A DNA stretch of 64,000 nt, from contig NZ_QDGA01000026.1 of assembly GCF_003347665.1 (NCBI RefSeq), positions 1 through 64,000 of the forward strand, read 5' to 3'. Positions 1 through 7,519 of this stretch are shown piece after piece. The DNA comes from Microvirga calopogonii. GTDB taxonomy: Bacteria; Pseudomonadota; Alphaproteobacteria; Rhizobiales; Beijerinckiaceae. The notes below the pieces were generated by a model. The model saw only the letters and a list, made by a program, of their open reading frames with translations. It was not told the origin of the DNA and searched no databases. Position 1 is the stretch's first letter. Each line of letters opens with the position of its first letter. A program made the position numbers and the translations under genes.

Positions 1-1610
1 TTCCTATTCACCAGAGTTTGCTGCATTGACCTGATTTGCGGCGAGGCGAGCCAATCCGTTGCGTCTCTTTCACCGCAGCGAGGTCTGGCACGTGGGGAAC
101 GCGTTGGCAGGGGCAGGATAGAGCGATCAGGGCGATGGCGGCCCCGTCTCTCAGGGCGAGGCTGCTCGCGGGCTGGGCAGGAGTGTCGCCGCTACGGCGC
201 GGAAGAGGTCAGCGTCCGGGCAGCCGGAGGCGAAGGCCAGTCGGATGCGGCTCGCCGTTTCCTGCACCCGCACGGCGATCTTGAGCAGGCGCAACCGCAG
301 CGTGGCGAACTCAGCCCGGGCGAGATCGCGTGCAGCCGGGATCGCCTCCCGCACCGCCAGCATCAGCCAGTAGGCGGCCGTGTGCAGCACCAGCCGAACT
401 TGGTTGGCCACCGCGCGCCGGCACGAGGTTCGGTCGGACGCGAGGTGCGCCTTGTGGAACTTGATCCAGTTCTCGGCTTGGCCCCTGGCACAATATAGGC
501 TCTCATAGATGACCCGCGCGCTGGTCCCGATCAGGTTGGTGACCACACAGCGGATGTCGAGCCCCAGGCGGGTGGCTTCGATGCGGGCGATCGCGCGACG
601 CTCGCACGACCAACTCTTGGCCCGGTGTGTCGTCTCGGCAAAGCCACGCACGACCTCGCAGTCGTCCACCGCCCGCTGGGTGCGCACCGCATCCGCCTCG
701 TTCTGGACTTTGGCGGTGAGCGGCCGGGTGCCGGCCAGCCCGAACAGATAGCTGACGCCGTTCTGCTCGCAGAAGTCCATGGCCTCGGGGCGGGCATAGT
801 GACTGTCGCCGCGGATCGTGATCTGCGTGAGAGGCCAACGTGTGCGGATGCGGCGCACGAGGCGTCGCAAGTAAGCCCGCACCTCACGGCCGGAGGGCGT
901 CTTGCCCGGCCGCAGCACGATCGCCACCGGGCGGCCGGTGCTGTCATAGACATGGATCGGCAGAAAGCAGCGCTCGTCATAGTGCGCGTTGAACAAGGAC
1001 AGTTGCTGGTGCCTATGCACCACGTCGCAGGTGTCGTCGATGTCCAGCACCACTCCGTCAGGGGGCGTGACATAGCTGTCCATCCACTGATCGACCAGAG
1101 CATAGGTCAACCGGATCGCATCGCGGATCGTCGGCGCATTCTCCAGCCGCGAGAGGGTCGGCTGCGAGGCCAGATCCGCTCCAGTCTCCGGCAGGTGCCC
1201 GCAGGCGAGCTTGAACGCCGGATCGGCGCGCAGCGGGCCGAAGTCATTGCAGTCCTCATAGCCACACGCGATGGCGAAGATGCGGGCGCGGAGCATGTCT
1301 GTGATCGCGTGCGTCACGCGGACGGGATCGCGCCGATCCGGGATGAAGCCGGCGAGCCGCTCGGCGATGCCAAGGCGGCGCTCGGCCTGGGCCAGAAGCA
1401 TGACGCCGCCGTCGGACGACAAGCGCCCGCCGTCGAACGCGGCGGTGATCTTCTTGCGGGACACGGCTGGAAACGGGAAGGTGGCAGGTGTATCGTCCGG
1501 CATGGCGGGTGTGGCAGCCTCGAACGGAGAGCAGGATCGGCTTCAGCAACCAAATCCTACGCTGCTTCAAGTGCTTAAGCTACATCCGCCAGCCCTCATC
1601 CCTCTTCCGA
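1..1610 (-). mobile_element. IS1380-type insertion sequence, ends unresolved
   Basis: This is one transposase gene with short non-coding flanks. The left end may lie outside the window. The right end must fall after the transposase start (1503) and before the recognisable coding part of the next gene (about 1617). A short similarity is visible between the left flank (GTTTGCTG near 16-23) and the complement of the right flank (GGTTGCTG near 1541-1548), but it is too weak to call terminal inverted repeats. I could not see a target-site duplication. The element abuts a truncated AAA ATPase gene and probably broke it. Confidence 0.6.
151..1503 (-). CDS. IS1380 family transposase
   Basis: This 450-residue DDE transposase catalyses cut-and-paste movement of the surrounding element. 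Acidic residues sit where the family has its catalytic triad: Asp154 in the VVLDIDD segment, Asp233 in RGDSHYARPE, and Glu344 in AENWIKFHK. The N-terminal FDGGRLSSDGG stretch is also typical of IS1380/DUF1612-like transposases. The length matches complete family members, and no stop or frameshift interrupts it, so the gene may still be active. The start at 1503 (MPDDTPATF) lies close to the inferred right end of the element. Other reading frames through this GC-rich gene are long but are shadows. Confidence 0.9.
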   Translation of the reverse strand: MPDDTPATFPFPAVSRKKITAAFDGGRLSSDGGVMLLAQAERRLGIAERLAGFIPDRRDPVRVTHAITDMLRARIFAIACGYEDCNDFGPLRADPAFKLACGHLPETGADLASQPTLSRLENAPTIRDAIRLTYALVDQWMDSYVTPPDGVVLDIDDTCDVVHRHQQLSLFNAHYDERCFLPIHVYDSTGRPVAIVLRPGKTPSGREVRAYLRRLVRRIRTRWPLTQITIRGDSHYARPEAMDFCEQNGVSYLFGLAGTRPLTAKVQNEADAVRTQRAVDDCEVVRGFAETTHRAKSWSCERRAIARIEATRLGLDIRCVVTNLIGTSARVIYESLYCARGQAENWIKFHKAHLASDRTSCRRAVANQVRLVLHTAAYWLMLAVREAIPAARDLARAEFATLRLRLLKIAVRVQETASRIRLAFASGCPDADLFRAVAATLLPSPRAASP

Positions 1611-1616
1611 TGCATA

Positions 1617-3683
1617 AGAACGGCTAAACTGAAGTGTGAGGAGATCGAACGAGACATAAAAAGTTTACGCTCGACGCTATTCGGCAGTGACGGGAAAATT
1701 GGAAAACGGGCCGAACTCGAAAAGCTGATCGAAGAAATTGATGTTTATTCCTGGACATTCAAAACGAGATATGACGCCGATTTTCAGGAAGCTTTTCGCG
1801 GTTTGAGAAACTCAAAAGTCTCATTCAGAAATCGACTTTTAGAAGAAGCGTGCATTAATACGGCGAAGCTTCATACTCGCGATGAACTGAAGCGACGTGC
1901 AGCAACCGTATTTGCAAGCACGCCTACGAAGCAAGCCCTCATCCAAACGCCAAAACTCAATACACTCATCGAGCAAGAAAATGCGCCTATATTGTCCAAA
2001 GTTGTTATCGGCCGCAATGATGTAAACATAGCTGCATTGATCCAAAAACTTGGAAACGCAGATTGGGTGAAAGAGGGCAGAAAGTATTTCGACCACAATC
2101 CCGGAACGTGCCCCTTTTGCCAACAAGGCACCAACCACGACTTTGCAAAGAGTCTTGATGAGTACTTCGACGAGCAATATCTAGCCGATATTGCAGAGAT
2201 CGATCTGCTTTTGAGGCGTTATGAGCAAATTTCGACCGACGTCTTAGGCTTTTTAGATAACCTGATTGAGGCAGCTCCGACCTATCTGAGTCTTGATAAA
2301 ATCAGCGCCGATACAGAGCGCCTGAGGGCTGCAATCCAAGGCAATCAGAGCATTCTGCAATCAAAACGGAAAGAGCCTAGCCGAGTAACAAAGCTGGAAA
2401 CAGCATCGGGTCCGCTGGCTGATATTGTCGCCACAATTCAGGAAGCCAACAGATCGATCTCTTTGCACAATGACAAAATAGATAACTTAGAACGTGAAAG
2501 GAAAGCGCTTACGGATGAGGTATGGCGCCTTATTCTCGATGAGGCCAAGGTCGGCTTAGAGCAGTTTCAGAAGAGCAGAGATGCTTTGGAAAAAGCAATT
2601 TCAGGCCTTGAGACGGGCATTGCTAAAAAGGGCGACGAATTAGCTGAAAAGCGAAGAGAGCTCGCGTCTCTAGAAACCAAGGTTACTAGCGTCCAGCCGA
2701 CGGTTGACGCTATAAATTGCATCTTAAAATCGTTTGGGTTTAGCAATTTCAAGCTCGCTGTTGCAGAGGATAGAGCCAACTGTTACCGCGTAGTTCGACC
2801 CAATGGAGACGATGTAGGAGCTACGCTCAGTGAGGGCGAAAGAACATTCATTGCTTTCTTGTATTTCTACTACATGGTCTGGGGCGGCACCTCAGCAGGA
2901 AACGTTACGAGCAGCAGGGTTGTCGTAATAGATGATCCAATTTCAAGCTTGGATAGCGAGGTTCTTTTCGTTGTCAGCAGCTTAGTCAAAAAGATCATCG
3001 TTGAGTGCCGCAATCCACAAAGCCCAATCAAGCAGGTCTTTATATTAACTCACAACATCTACTTCCATAAAGAATCTTCGTACGATTCAAAGAGATCCAA
3101 CGGGTGCTTGAAAGACGAGAGTTTCTGGATCATCAGAAAGCAAAACAACATCTCGCAGGCGACTAGATACGACTCAAATCCGATCAAAACATCATATGAA
3201 TTGCTTTGGTCTGAGCTAAAGGACGGCACTCGGTCAAATCTCACAATCCAAAACGTACTGAGGCGAATATTAGAGTACTATTTTACAATCTTAGGCAATA
3301 GGGACAAAGACTCGGTCATTGAATGCTTCGAGGGTGAGGACCAGTTGATATGCAGATCCCTTTATTCATGGATCAATGAAGGATCTCACTTCGCAAGTGA
3401 TGACTTATTCGTGTCTGGTGATGAACATACCACGGATAAGTACCTGTCGGTCTTTCGTCGAATTTTCGAGAAAACAAATCAAGAAGGTCACTATCACATG
3501 ATGATGGGGACAAGCCCTGACGAGTCCATAGAAGTTGCACAACCGACTGATAATCAGCCAATCGATATTGGGCCCACAAACTTTATGGCCGAAGTGAGTG
3601 GAGAGCCCATCGACCTACGTGGCCTAACGTCCAAATCAGACAATGAAGCAACTGTTGCTAAGGAAAGTCTGATTCAACAGTGA
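1617..3683 (+). pseudogene. 5'-truncated RloC/PrrC-like AAA_13 ATPase (candidate anticodon nuclease)
   Basis: The frame is open from 1488, but its first ~40 codons are IS end DNA; recognisable sequence begins near 1617. Long coiled coils flank a CPFC zinc-hook motif (2109-2120). They are followed by an ABC signature LSEGERT (about 2827), Walker B VVVIDDP with SSLD D-loop (about 2923-2960) and the H-loop ILTHN (about 3044). Walker A is absent, so the N-terminal nucleotide-binding half is lost and ATPase function is unlikely. The C-terminus has RRILE (3261-3275) and a downstream NEGSH (His near 3387). These resemble the Arg-Glu-His set of PrrC/RloC tRNA nucleases, but a generic AAA_13 protein is possible. 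The gene is visibly AT-richer than its neighbours, which suggests horizontal transfer. Confidence 0.7.
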
Positions 3684-3743
3684 CTACTCAGTTTTCTTAG
3701 TCAGCCTAAACCCGAAGAATCGCGGCTTCAGGGAAAGCGCGCC

Positions 3744-3800
3744 ATGAACATCCTCGTCGTAGGCGGAACGGGGTTTTCTCGGCGGCGCGGGAAGCGCTGG
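3744..3800 (+). pseudogene. Relic of NAD-dependent epimerase N-terminus
   Basis: An ATG at 3744 opens MNILVVGGTGF, the classic Rossmann start of NmrA/epimerase proteins. The following bases match the expected continuation only after frame changes (LGGA, then EALAR). Nothing else of the ~300-residue family remains before the next relic begins at 3872. I call it a short degraded fragment; the match covers only about 15 residues, so chance resemblance cannot be excluded. Confidence 0.35.
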
Positions 3801-3871
3801 CGCGGTGGCCTAGCTCCTCGATGCCCTGCCCTCGGCCAGAAGCGCGTCGGCGTGTTCTAAGATTTAAGCCC

Positions 3872-4192
3872 ATGCACCTCCTTGCCCTCTCCGGCAGCCT
3901 GCGTGCCGCCTCGCTCAACACCATGGCTCTGCGCGCGCTGCAAAAGCTCGCGCCGGAGAGTGTCGCGATCAGGCTCTATGAAAGCGTCGGCGCCCTGCCC
4001 CACTTCAACACTGACGTGGAGATGAGCGCGCTGCCCGAGATCGTCGCGGAGATGCGGCGGCAGGTGGCGGCGGCGGGTGGGATTGCAGGCATTCGTCCGA
4101 GCATGCGCAGAGCTTCGCATATTCTAATTACGCGTCACGTCTCCTGCCCCTCCCACGTCATGGCCGGGCTTGACCCGGCCATCCACGTCTGA
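3872..4192 (+). pseudogene. 3'-truncated NADPH-dependent FMN reductase
   Basis: The frame begins at ATG 3872 with MHLLALSGSLRAASLN, the FMN-phosphate-binding start (SGSLRxxSxN) of NADPH-dependent FMN/quinone reductases such as YieF/ChrR. Similarity continues through a LYESVGALPHFN segment to about 4080. The frame then runs into palindromic repeat DNA and ends at 4192. Full family members are about 180 residues and this has about 70 recognisable ones, so the nicotinamide and dimer parts are missing. The upstream in-frame ATG at 3821 lies in the epimerase relic and is not a likely start. The product would not be functional. Confidence 0.75.
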
Positions 4193-4375
4193 GGAGCCGC
4201 GCCGTTGCAAAGGCGTGGATGGCCGCAATGAATGCGGCCATGACGGCGGAGGGTTTTGTGGTCGGTGCGGAAAGACGTGGATGACCGGCACGGGGCCGGG
4301 CATGACGCGGGTGGGTTTGCGGTGGAGGCGACGAGGCGTGGAGGCCGCGCCATGGGCGGGCATGACGATGGCGCG
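4150..4375. repeat. Dispersed palindromic repeats (GGCCGGGCTTGACCCGGCC type)
   Basis: Several imperfect inverted repeats stand side by side. One is a CATGGCCGGG-cttga-CCCGGCCAT palindrome at about 4158-4183. Others are built on GGATGGCCGCAATGAATGCGGCCATGA and GGATGACCGGCACGGGGCCGGGCATGA, each flanked by CACGTC/GACGTGG words. Similar units recur at 4715-4822, 5176-5300 and 40080-40440. They look like the short interspersed palindromes common between genes in Hyphomicrobiales. One copy has replaced the 3' end of the FMN reductase gene. Confidence 0.75.
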
Positions 4376-4391
4376 TTGAGGATGTGCGCGC

Positions 4392-4684
4392 TTACTGGTT
4401 CAGCGTCTCGTAGAGGTCGTCCCAGAGCGGGTTCATGCCGTGGATGAGGCGGATTTTCCAGGCGCGGGGCCAGTGCTTCATGGTGGTCTCGCGCTGGATC
4501 GCATCGCGGATGTCCTCGAAGCGCTCGTACCAGACGAGGCGCGTGAGGCCGTATTGCTTGGTGAAGCCGGGAACGACGCCCTCGCGGTGCTCCCAGGCGC
4601 GGCGGGCGAGATCGCTCTCACGCCGAGATAGAGCGTGCCGTTGCGCCGTTTCGTCATGAGGTAGACCCAGCCGCCCTTTTGCAT
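4392..4684 (-). pseudogene. GIY-YIG endonuclease-domain protein, frameshifted
   Basis: From ATG 4684 the protein starts MQKGGWVYLMTKRRNGTLYLGV, the VYxL...LYxGV core of the UvrC-like GIY-YIG nuclease fold. One base is then missing near 4621: GGCGTGAGAGCGAT where the family needs GTGACGAGCGAT. Restoring one base gives a continuous 97-residue protein with SDLARRAWEHREG, TRLVWYERFED, AIQRETTMKHWPR and a natural stop at 4392. This is the usual length of small stand-alone GIY-YIG proteins of unknown role. The frameshift could be real or a sequencing error. It sits in repeat-rich, decayed DNA, which favours real. Confidence 0.85.
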
Positions 4685-4714
4685 GCTTGGATGATACTTA
4701 GTTGCGCGCGCACC

Positions 4715-4822
4715 TCCACCGTCATGCCCGCGCTTGTCGCGGGTATCCACGCCTTTTTCTGTGCAGTCGGTCGAAGACGTGGGTGGCCGGGTCAAGCGCG
4801 GCCATGACGTCGAGGGTGGGTC
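4715..4822. repeat. Dispersed palindromic repeat pair
   Basis: Two oppositely oriented units face each other. The first (about 4723-4750) contains GTCATGCCCGCGCTTGTCGCGGGTATCCACG. The second (about 4778-4816) contains GACGTGGGTGGCCGGGTCAAGCGCGGCCATGACGTCGAGG. Each is internally palindromic and together they can form a larger hairpin. They belong to the same family as the repeats at 4150, 5176 and 40080. They lie immediately upstream of the LexA-box promoter element. Confidence 0.65.
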
Positions 4823-4830
4823 ACGGCGGG

Positions 4831-5156
4831 CTTGTTCTTGTTTTGTTCTTGACACGCTTCATGGCATGAGATATATCATTGCGCAGATCGGTTCCGACGA
4901 GGGGCGCTTTCGCGAGGCGTCGCAGAGAAGGGAACCGGCACGGTCCCGCGGCAGGCCTCGCAAGCTTGTCGGCGGGAGGCCCTTGGCAGCCATGTGCTGG
5001 TCCAAGTCTAAACGCCTAAAAGTACCGTGCGCGAAGAGCGGTTCGGCTCCTAGCATTCCATAGACAATCGAGCCGGGCCGCACGACGCGCCACCCTCGAT
5101 CCACCCGCAAGGCTCGCAGCGCAAGCTGCGGGCCCCAAGGTGCTGGCTCTTTGACA
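4831..5156 (+). repeat. ~325-bp LexA-promoter repeat element, copy A
   Basis: This copy aligns by eye over its whole length with 40456-40780. Nearly identical blocks include the promoter region, CGACGAGGGGCGC...GAGGCGTCGCA, GGAGGCCCTTGGCAGCC, CTGGTCCAAGTCT-AACGCCTAAAAG-ACCGTGCG, CGACGCGCCACCCTCGAT and CCAAGGTGCTGGCTCTTTGACA. Two hairpins are kept in both copies. One is formed by CGACG/CGTCG around 4895-4922. The other is a 10-bp stem GGCTCGCAGC/GCTGCGGGCC at 5111-5134, whose loop differs (GCAA here, TCAC in copy B). No convincing protein is encoded: codon changes between copies are mostly non-synonymous. It is probably a transcribed structured RNA or a small mobile repeat of unknown identity. 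Confidence 0.6.
4834..4877 (+). promoter_or_regulatory. LexA box overlapping the upstream edge of a sigma-70 promoter (copy A)
   Basis: GTTC (4834-4837), seven bases, GTTC (4845-4848) forms the alphaproteobacterial LexA box. The -35 hexamer TTGACA (4849-4854) follows with no gap, then exactly 17 bp and a TATATC -10 (4872-4877). LexA bound here would block RNA polymerase, so the promoter should be SOS-inducible. The same arrangement with the same 17-bp spacing occurs at 40459-40502. Transcription would start near 4884 and run into the repeat element. Confidence 0.75.
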
Positions 5157-5175
5157 CGAACGGATCAGCACCCTC

Positions 5176-5300
5176 CCGCGTCATGGCCGTGCTCGACACG
5201 GCCATCCACGTCTTTTTCTGCGCGGTGGGATAAGACTTGGGTGGCCGGAACTGATCCCCGGATCAAGTCCGGGGACGGCCATGACGTTGAGGGTGGCGTT
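5176..5300. repeat. Dispersed palindromic repeats
   Basis: A GTCATGGCCGTGCTCGACACGGCCATCCACG palindrome (about 5180-5210) is followed by an inverted unit with GGATCAAGTCCGGGGACGGCCATGACG (about 5261-5287). This is the same family as the other intergenic palindromes. The stretch 5300-5531 that follows has no gene I can support. Its minus strand reads a short proline-rich segment ending near 5310 that may be a gene fragment, but I do not recognise it. Confidence 0.6.
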
Positions 5301-5531
5301 CCCTCCTCACGCCTCCGGCCTGCGGAACACGCCCTGCACCACCTGCCCTCGCCCGATCAATTTGGGCGGCGGGTTGGTCCAGTCCATCGTCCCGGGCTTG
5401 CTGTCTCGGGCTGGCGGTCGTGCCGGTAGAGCGCCACGTCTTTTCCCGCAGGACGGGCCAGTGACGGGGATGGCCGGCACAAATACGGCCATGGCGGCGG
5501 GGCACCGCGCACGCACCCGCTCGGGCGCGCC

Positions 5532-5906
5532 TCACGGCTTCATCGCCGCGATGGCCTGCACCAAGGCCAGGGCCTGCTTCTGCAGGGCTGGATGCGTGAT
5601 GGTTTGGAAAGCGCGCAGCAGCGACAGGTTCTGCGGGGTATCGGTCAGACGCGGCAACGCGGTCGATGCGTCCGCTTCGTCGTCGTAGAAGAATGCCACC
5701 GGCACTTTCAGCACCCGGGCGATCTCCTCCAGGCGGCTGGCGCTGACTCGGTTGATGCCCCTCTCGTATTTCTGAACCTGCTGGAAGGTGAGCCCGAGGG
5801 CGTTGGCCAACGTGTCCTGGCTCAGGCCGAGGGCGACGCGTTGCAGGCGGATGCGCTGGCCGATGCGGCGGTCGGCATGGTTCGGAGATTTGGCGGAAAC
5901 ACTCAT
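5532..5906 (-). CDS. XRE-family helix-turn-helix regulator
   Basis: This 124-residue cytoplasmic DNA-binding protein has an HTH_3 domain at about residues 14-70 (GQRIRLQRVALGLSQDTLANALG, FQQVQKYERGINRVSASRLEEIARVL). A short C-terminal region after FFYD probably mediates dimerisation. The architecture is very common in alphaproteobacteria, where such proteins act as small repressors. A perfect 10-bp inverted repeat at 5932-5954, just upstream of its start, is a plausible autoregulatory operator. It points away from the copper island and could serve either side, but no target is proven. Confidence 0.85.
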   Translation of the reverse strand: MSVSAKSPNHADRRIGQRIRLQRVALGLSQDTLANALGLTFQQVQKYERGINRVSASRLEEIARVLKVPVAFFYDDEADASTALPRLTDTPQNLSLLRAFQTITHPALQKQALALVQAIAAMKP

Positions 5907-5931
5907 CGATCACTCCCCAAGTGGTGCAGAC

Positions 5932-5954
5932 GGCCACCAGGAGCCCTGGTGGCC
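5932..5954. promoter_or_regulatory. Perfect inverted repeat upstream of the XRE gene
   Basis: GGCCACCAGG, three bases (AGC), CCTGGTGGCC: a perfect 10-bp dyad 26 bp upstream of the XRE start at 5906. Such dyads are typical operators for XRE repressors; a stem-loop in the leader is the alternative. The remaining DNA to 6268 holds short inverted repeats but no gene or clear promoter that I can support. Confidence 0.45.
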
Positions 5955-6268
5955 GGGGAGTTGAGAAGCCGCCTGTAGACGGCCGCGATGACCTTTAGGC
6001 TTTCGCCCTGGACATGCGCCATCGCCTCCCCGACCGTAAGGTTGGGAAGGCATCGTTCACGGCCGATACCGGCCGCTACAGGTCGGGGTTCTCACGCCCC
6101 AGAACCGGATGCGTCCGGCTCCGGTGACGAGGTAACACGCAACAGGGGTGCGGGGTCAATGGCCTCGCCGCCGACGCGCTCCCCCTCACCCACAGGGCAT
6201 CGCACGATGCGCTAGCCCGGGAGGCGGGGATTTGCCGGCCGCGGCAGCGCGCAGTCCGTACAAGGGCG

Positions 6269-6292
6269 TTGACCTTACCACGATGGCAAGGT
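6269..6292 (+). promoter_or_regulatory. CueR-like operator/promoter, start of copper island
   Basis: The -35 TTGACC (6269-6274) is fused to a 21-bp dyad ACCTTACC-ACGAT-GGCAAGGT (6272-6292). This is the layout of MerR-family copper (CueR/HmrR) promoters, in which the activator sits between an over-spaced -35 and -10. The -10 (CAGACA, 19 bp on) is poor, as expected for an activated promoter. The site lies 41 bp upstream of the HMA protein at 6333. The same pattern recurs at 12139, 16973 and 54417. Confidence 0.75.
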
Positions 6293-6332
6293 CCAGACAG
6301 GCTGGGTCTTCCAGCGAATCGAGGGTCCTGCC

Positions 6333-6545
6333 ATGCATCTCTTCCACGTGCCCGACCTGGCTTGCGGCGGCTGCCTGGGCTTCGTCGTCCGGGCGCTTCA
6401 GGACATCGACAACACCATCCGCATCGAGGCGAACCTCACGGCACGCACCATCAAGGTCTTCTCGCGCCGCTTCGAATCCGCCCTGCTGCAGGCCCTCAGG
6501 AGTGCCGGCTATCCGGCCGAGCCGGTCCTTCTCCCCCTCGGGTGA
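6333..6545 (+). CDS. HMA-domain copper chaperone
   Basis: This 70-residue protein is a single heavy-metal-associated ferredoxin-like domain. Its metal site reads DLACGGCLGFV, giving CGGC in place of the usual CxxC after Met. The rest follows the beta-alpha-beta pattern (VVRALQDID, IRIEANLTARTIKV, ALLQALRSAGY). It probably carries Cu(I) in the cytosol and hands it to the P-type ATPase encoded at 12199. It is the first gene behind the 6269 copper operator. The closest functional analogue is CopZ, although sequence similarity to the second chaperone (17038) is limited. Confidence 0.8.
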   Translation: MHLFHVPDLACGGCLGFVVRALQDIDNTIRIEANLTARTIKVFSRRFESALLQALRSAGYPAEPVLLPLG

Positions 6546-6550
6546 GTCCA

Positions 6551-7036
6551 ATGGGCCACATCTTGTCGAACCAGGGCTTTCGTGAAAAATGCCCGAATCC
6601 GACCAACCGGAGTGTTCCGCCTTTGCGGCTGATGGCCACCATCATCGTTGCTCTGCTTGCGATCACCATGGCGATCTTCCCGATCTCCGTGCCGCAGGCG
6701 GCGGCGGCGGCCGGGCATCGCCACGCCGCTGCCGTCAGCAGCAGCGATGGGCATTCCCACGAGCACCGCGTCGGTGGCGGAGAGCATGAACATGTGCATC
6801 GTCCGGCCTCGGGCGACGAAGTCACGTCGAGCGCCTCCGCGGACCATGATCAAGGCTCCCAGGGCTGCGCGGGCCCCATCTGCTGCAGCATGGGCACATG
6901 CCATGCGTTCCAGGACACGGCCCTCCCCGTCCTTGACTCCCCTGCTGCGTCCCGCCTTCCCATAGCCGTGCCCGGTGACGAGCAGGTCGGGGGCATCACG
7001 GCAGGCGGCCTCGACAGGCCCCCTCGAACCGTCTGA
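6551..7036 (+). CDS. His-rich, Cys-containing exported or membrane protein of the copper island
   Basis: The 161-residue protein has a hydrophobic segment at about residues 29-52 (MATIIVALLAITMAIFPISV) that could be a signal peptide or anchor. A His-rich stretch follows (GHRHAAA, DGHSHEH, HEHVHR), then a Cys cluster, GPICCSMGTCHAF. This fits periplasmic copper binding. The gene lies 5 bp after the chaperone gene, so it is probably co-transcribed. I chose ATG 6551; ATG 6632 just before the hydrophobic segment is a credible alternative. The layout (hydrophobic N-terminus, His-rich middle, CC...C cluster) resembles the protein at 16514-16876 and recalls CopL-like proteins, but I cannot assign a family. 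Confidence 0.65.
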   Translation: MGHILSNQGFREKCPNPTNRSVPPLRLMATIIVALLAITMAIFPISVPQAAAAAGHRHAAAVSSSDGHSHEHRVGGGEHEHVHRPASGDEVTSSASADHDQGSQGCAGPICCSMGTCHAFQDTALPVLDSPAASRLPIAVPGDEQVGGITAGGLDRPPRTV

Positions 7037-7227
7037 GCCAAACGCGGGCGGCTGACGCCCGCACGAACCGGCGCGCCCGCTCCCGAGGGACGGCGCGACC
7101 GTCCTCAAGCTCGAACCGGTCACACTTCCCAGTGCGCGATCAGAATATGGGCCGCCGTGACGGATGGACTCCTGTCCACCCCGGCTCGGCCTCGATTCGG
7201 AGCCGCCCTGCGGAGGTCCGCCCGGAG

Positions 7228-7494
7228 ATGGACTCCATGCTCAAGCTCCTTCCCCTTGCGGCCCTTGGCCTCGGCCTTGGTGCCTGCGTGCCCACCGCGC
7301 CGCCTGCCTACCTTGCGGCCCCGGCCGATCCCTCCGTCGCCATCCGAAGCCCCGGCTACGCCTCCGTGACCGCGGGTGTGCGCGCCTATGACGTCGTCGA
7401 GCCCCTCGACTGGCGAGAGCTCAACCGGCGCGTCACCCCGGGCGCCGCACCCGAACGTGACGACAGCAACGATGCCGCCCGACGGGGCCGATGA
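7228..7494 (+). CDS. Small lipoprotein
   Basis: From ATG 7228 (MDSMLKLLPLAALGLGLGAC) an 88-residue protein begins with a short hydrophobic signal and a lipobox LGLGAC. This predicts lipid attachment and export to the periplasm or outer membrane. The mature part is Pro/Ala-rich and contains DWRELNRRVTPGA; no known domain is visible. GGAGGT at 7212 is a plausible ribosome site. It precedes the OMF lipoprotein gene by 25 bp. Small lipoproteins at this place are common in Cu-efflux operons next to TolC-like genes, so a role in the same export system is likely but unproven. Confidence 0.65.
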   Translation: MDSMLKLLPLAALGLGLGACVPTAPPAYLAAPADPSVAIRSPGYASVTAGVRAYDVVEPLDWRELNRRVTPGAAPERDDSNDAARRGR

Positions 7495-7519
7495 CCCCAT
7501 GCTTCAGGAAGACCACACG

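Noticed and set aside
625..1578. Long + strand open frame opposite the IS1380 transposase
   Set aside because: It is a GC-rich shadow of the transposase gene, with no family similarity and His/Arg/Gly-biased composition.
4734..5063. Protein-coding reading of the SOS element (also 40161-40829)
   Set aside because: Both copies are open in one frame with some shared residues, but differences are not biased to third positions and there is no good start, so RNA or DNA function fits better.
6148..6585. 145-codon + strand frame over the first copper operator
   Set aside because: It would encode through the CueR-like dyad and overlaps the HMA gene in another frame; Ser/Arg-rich shadow.
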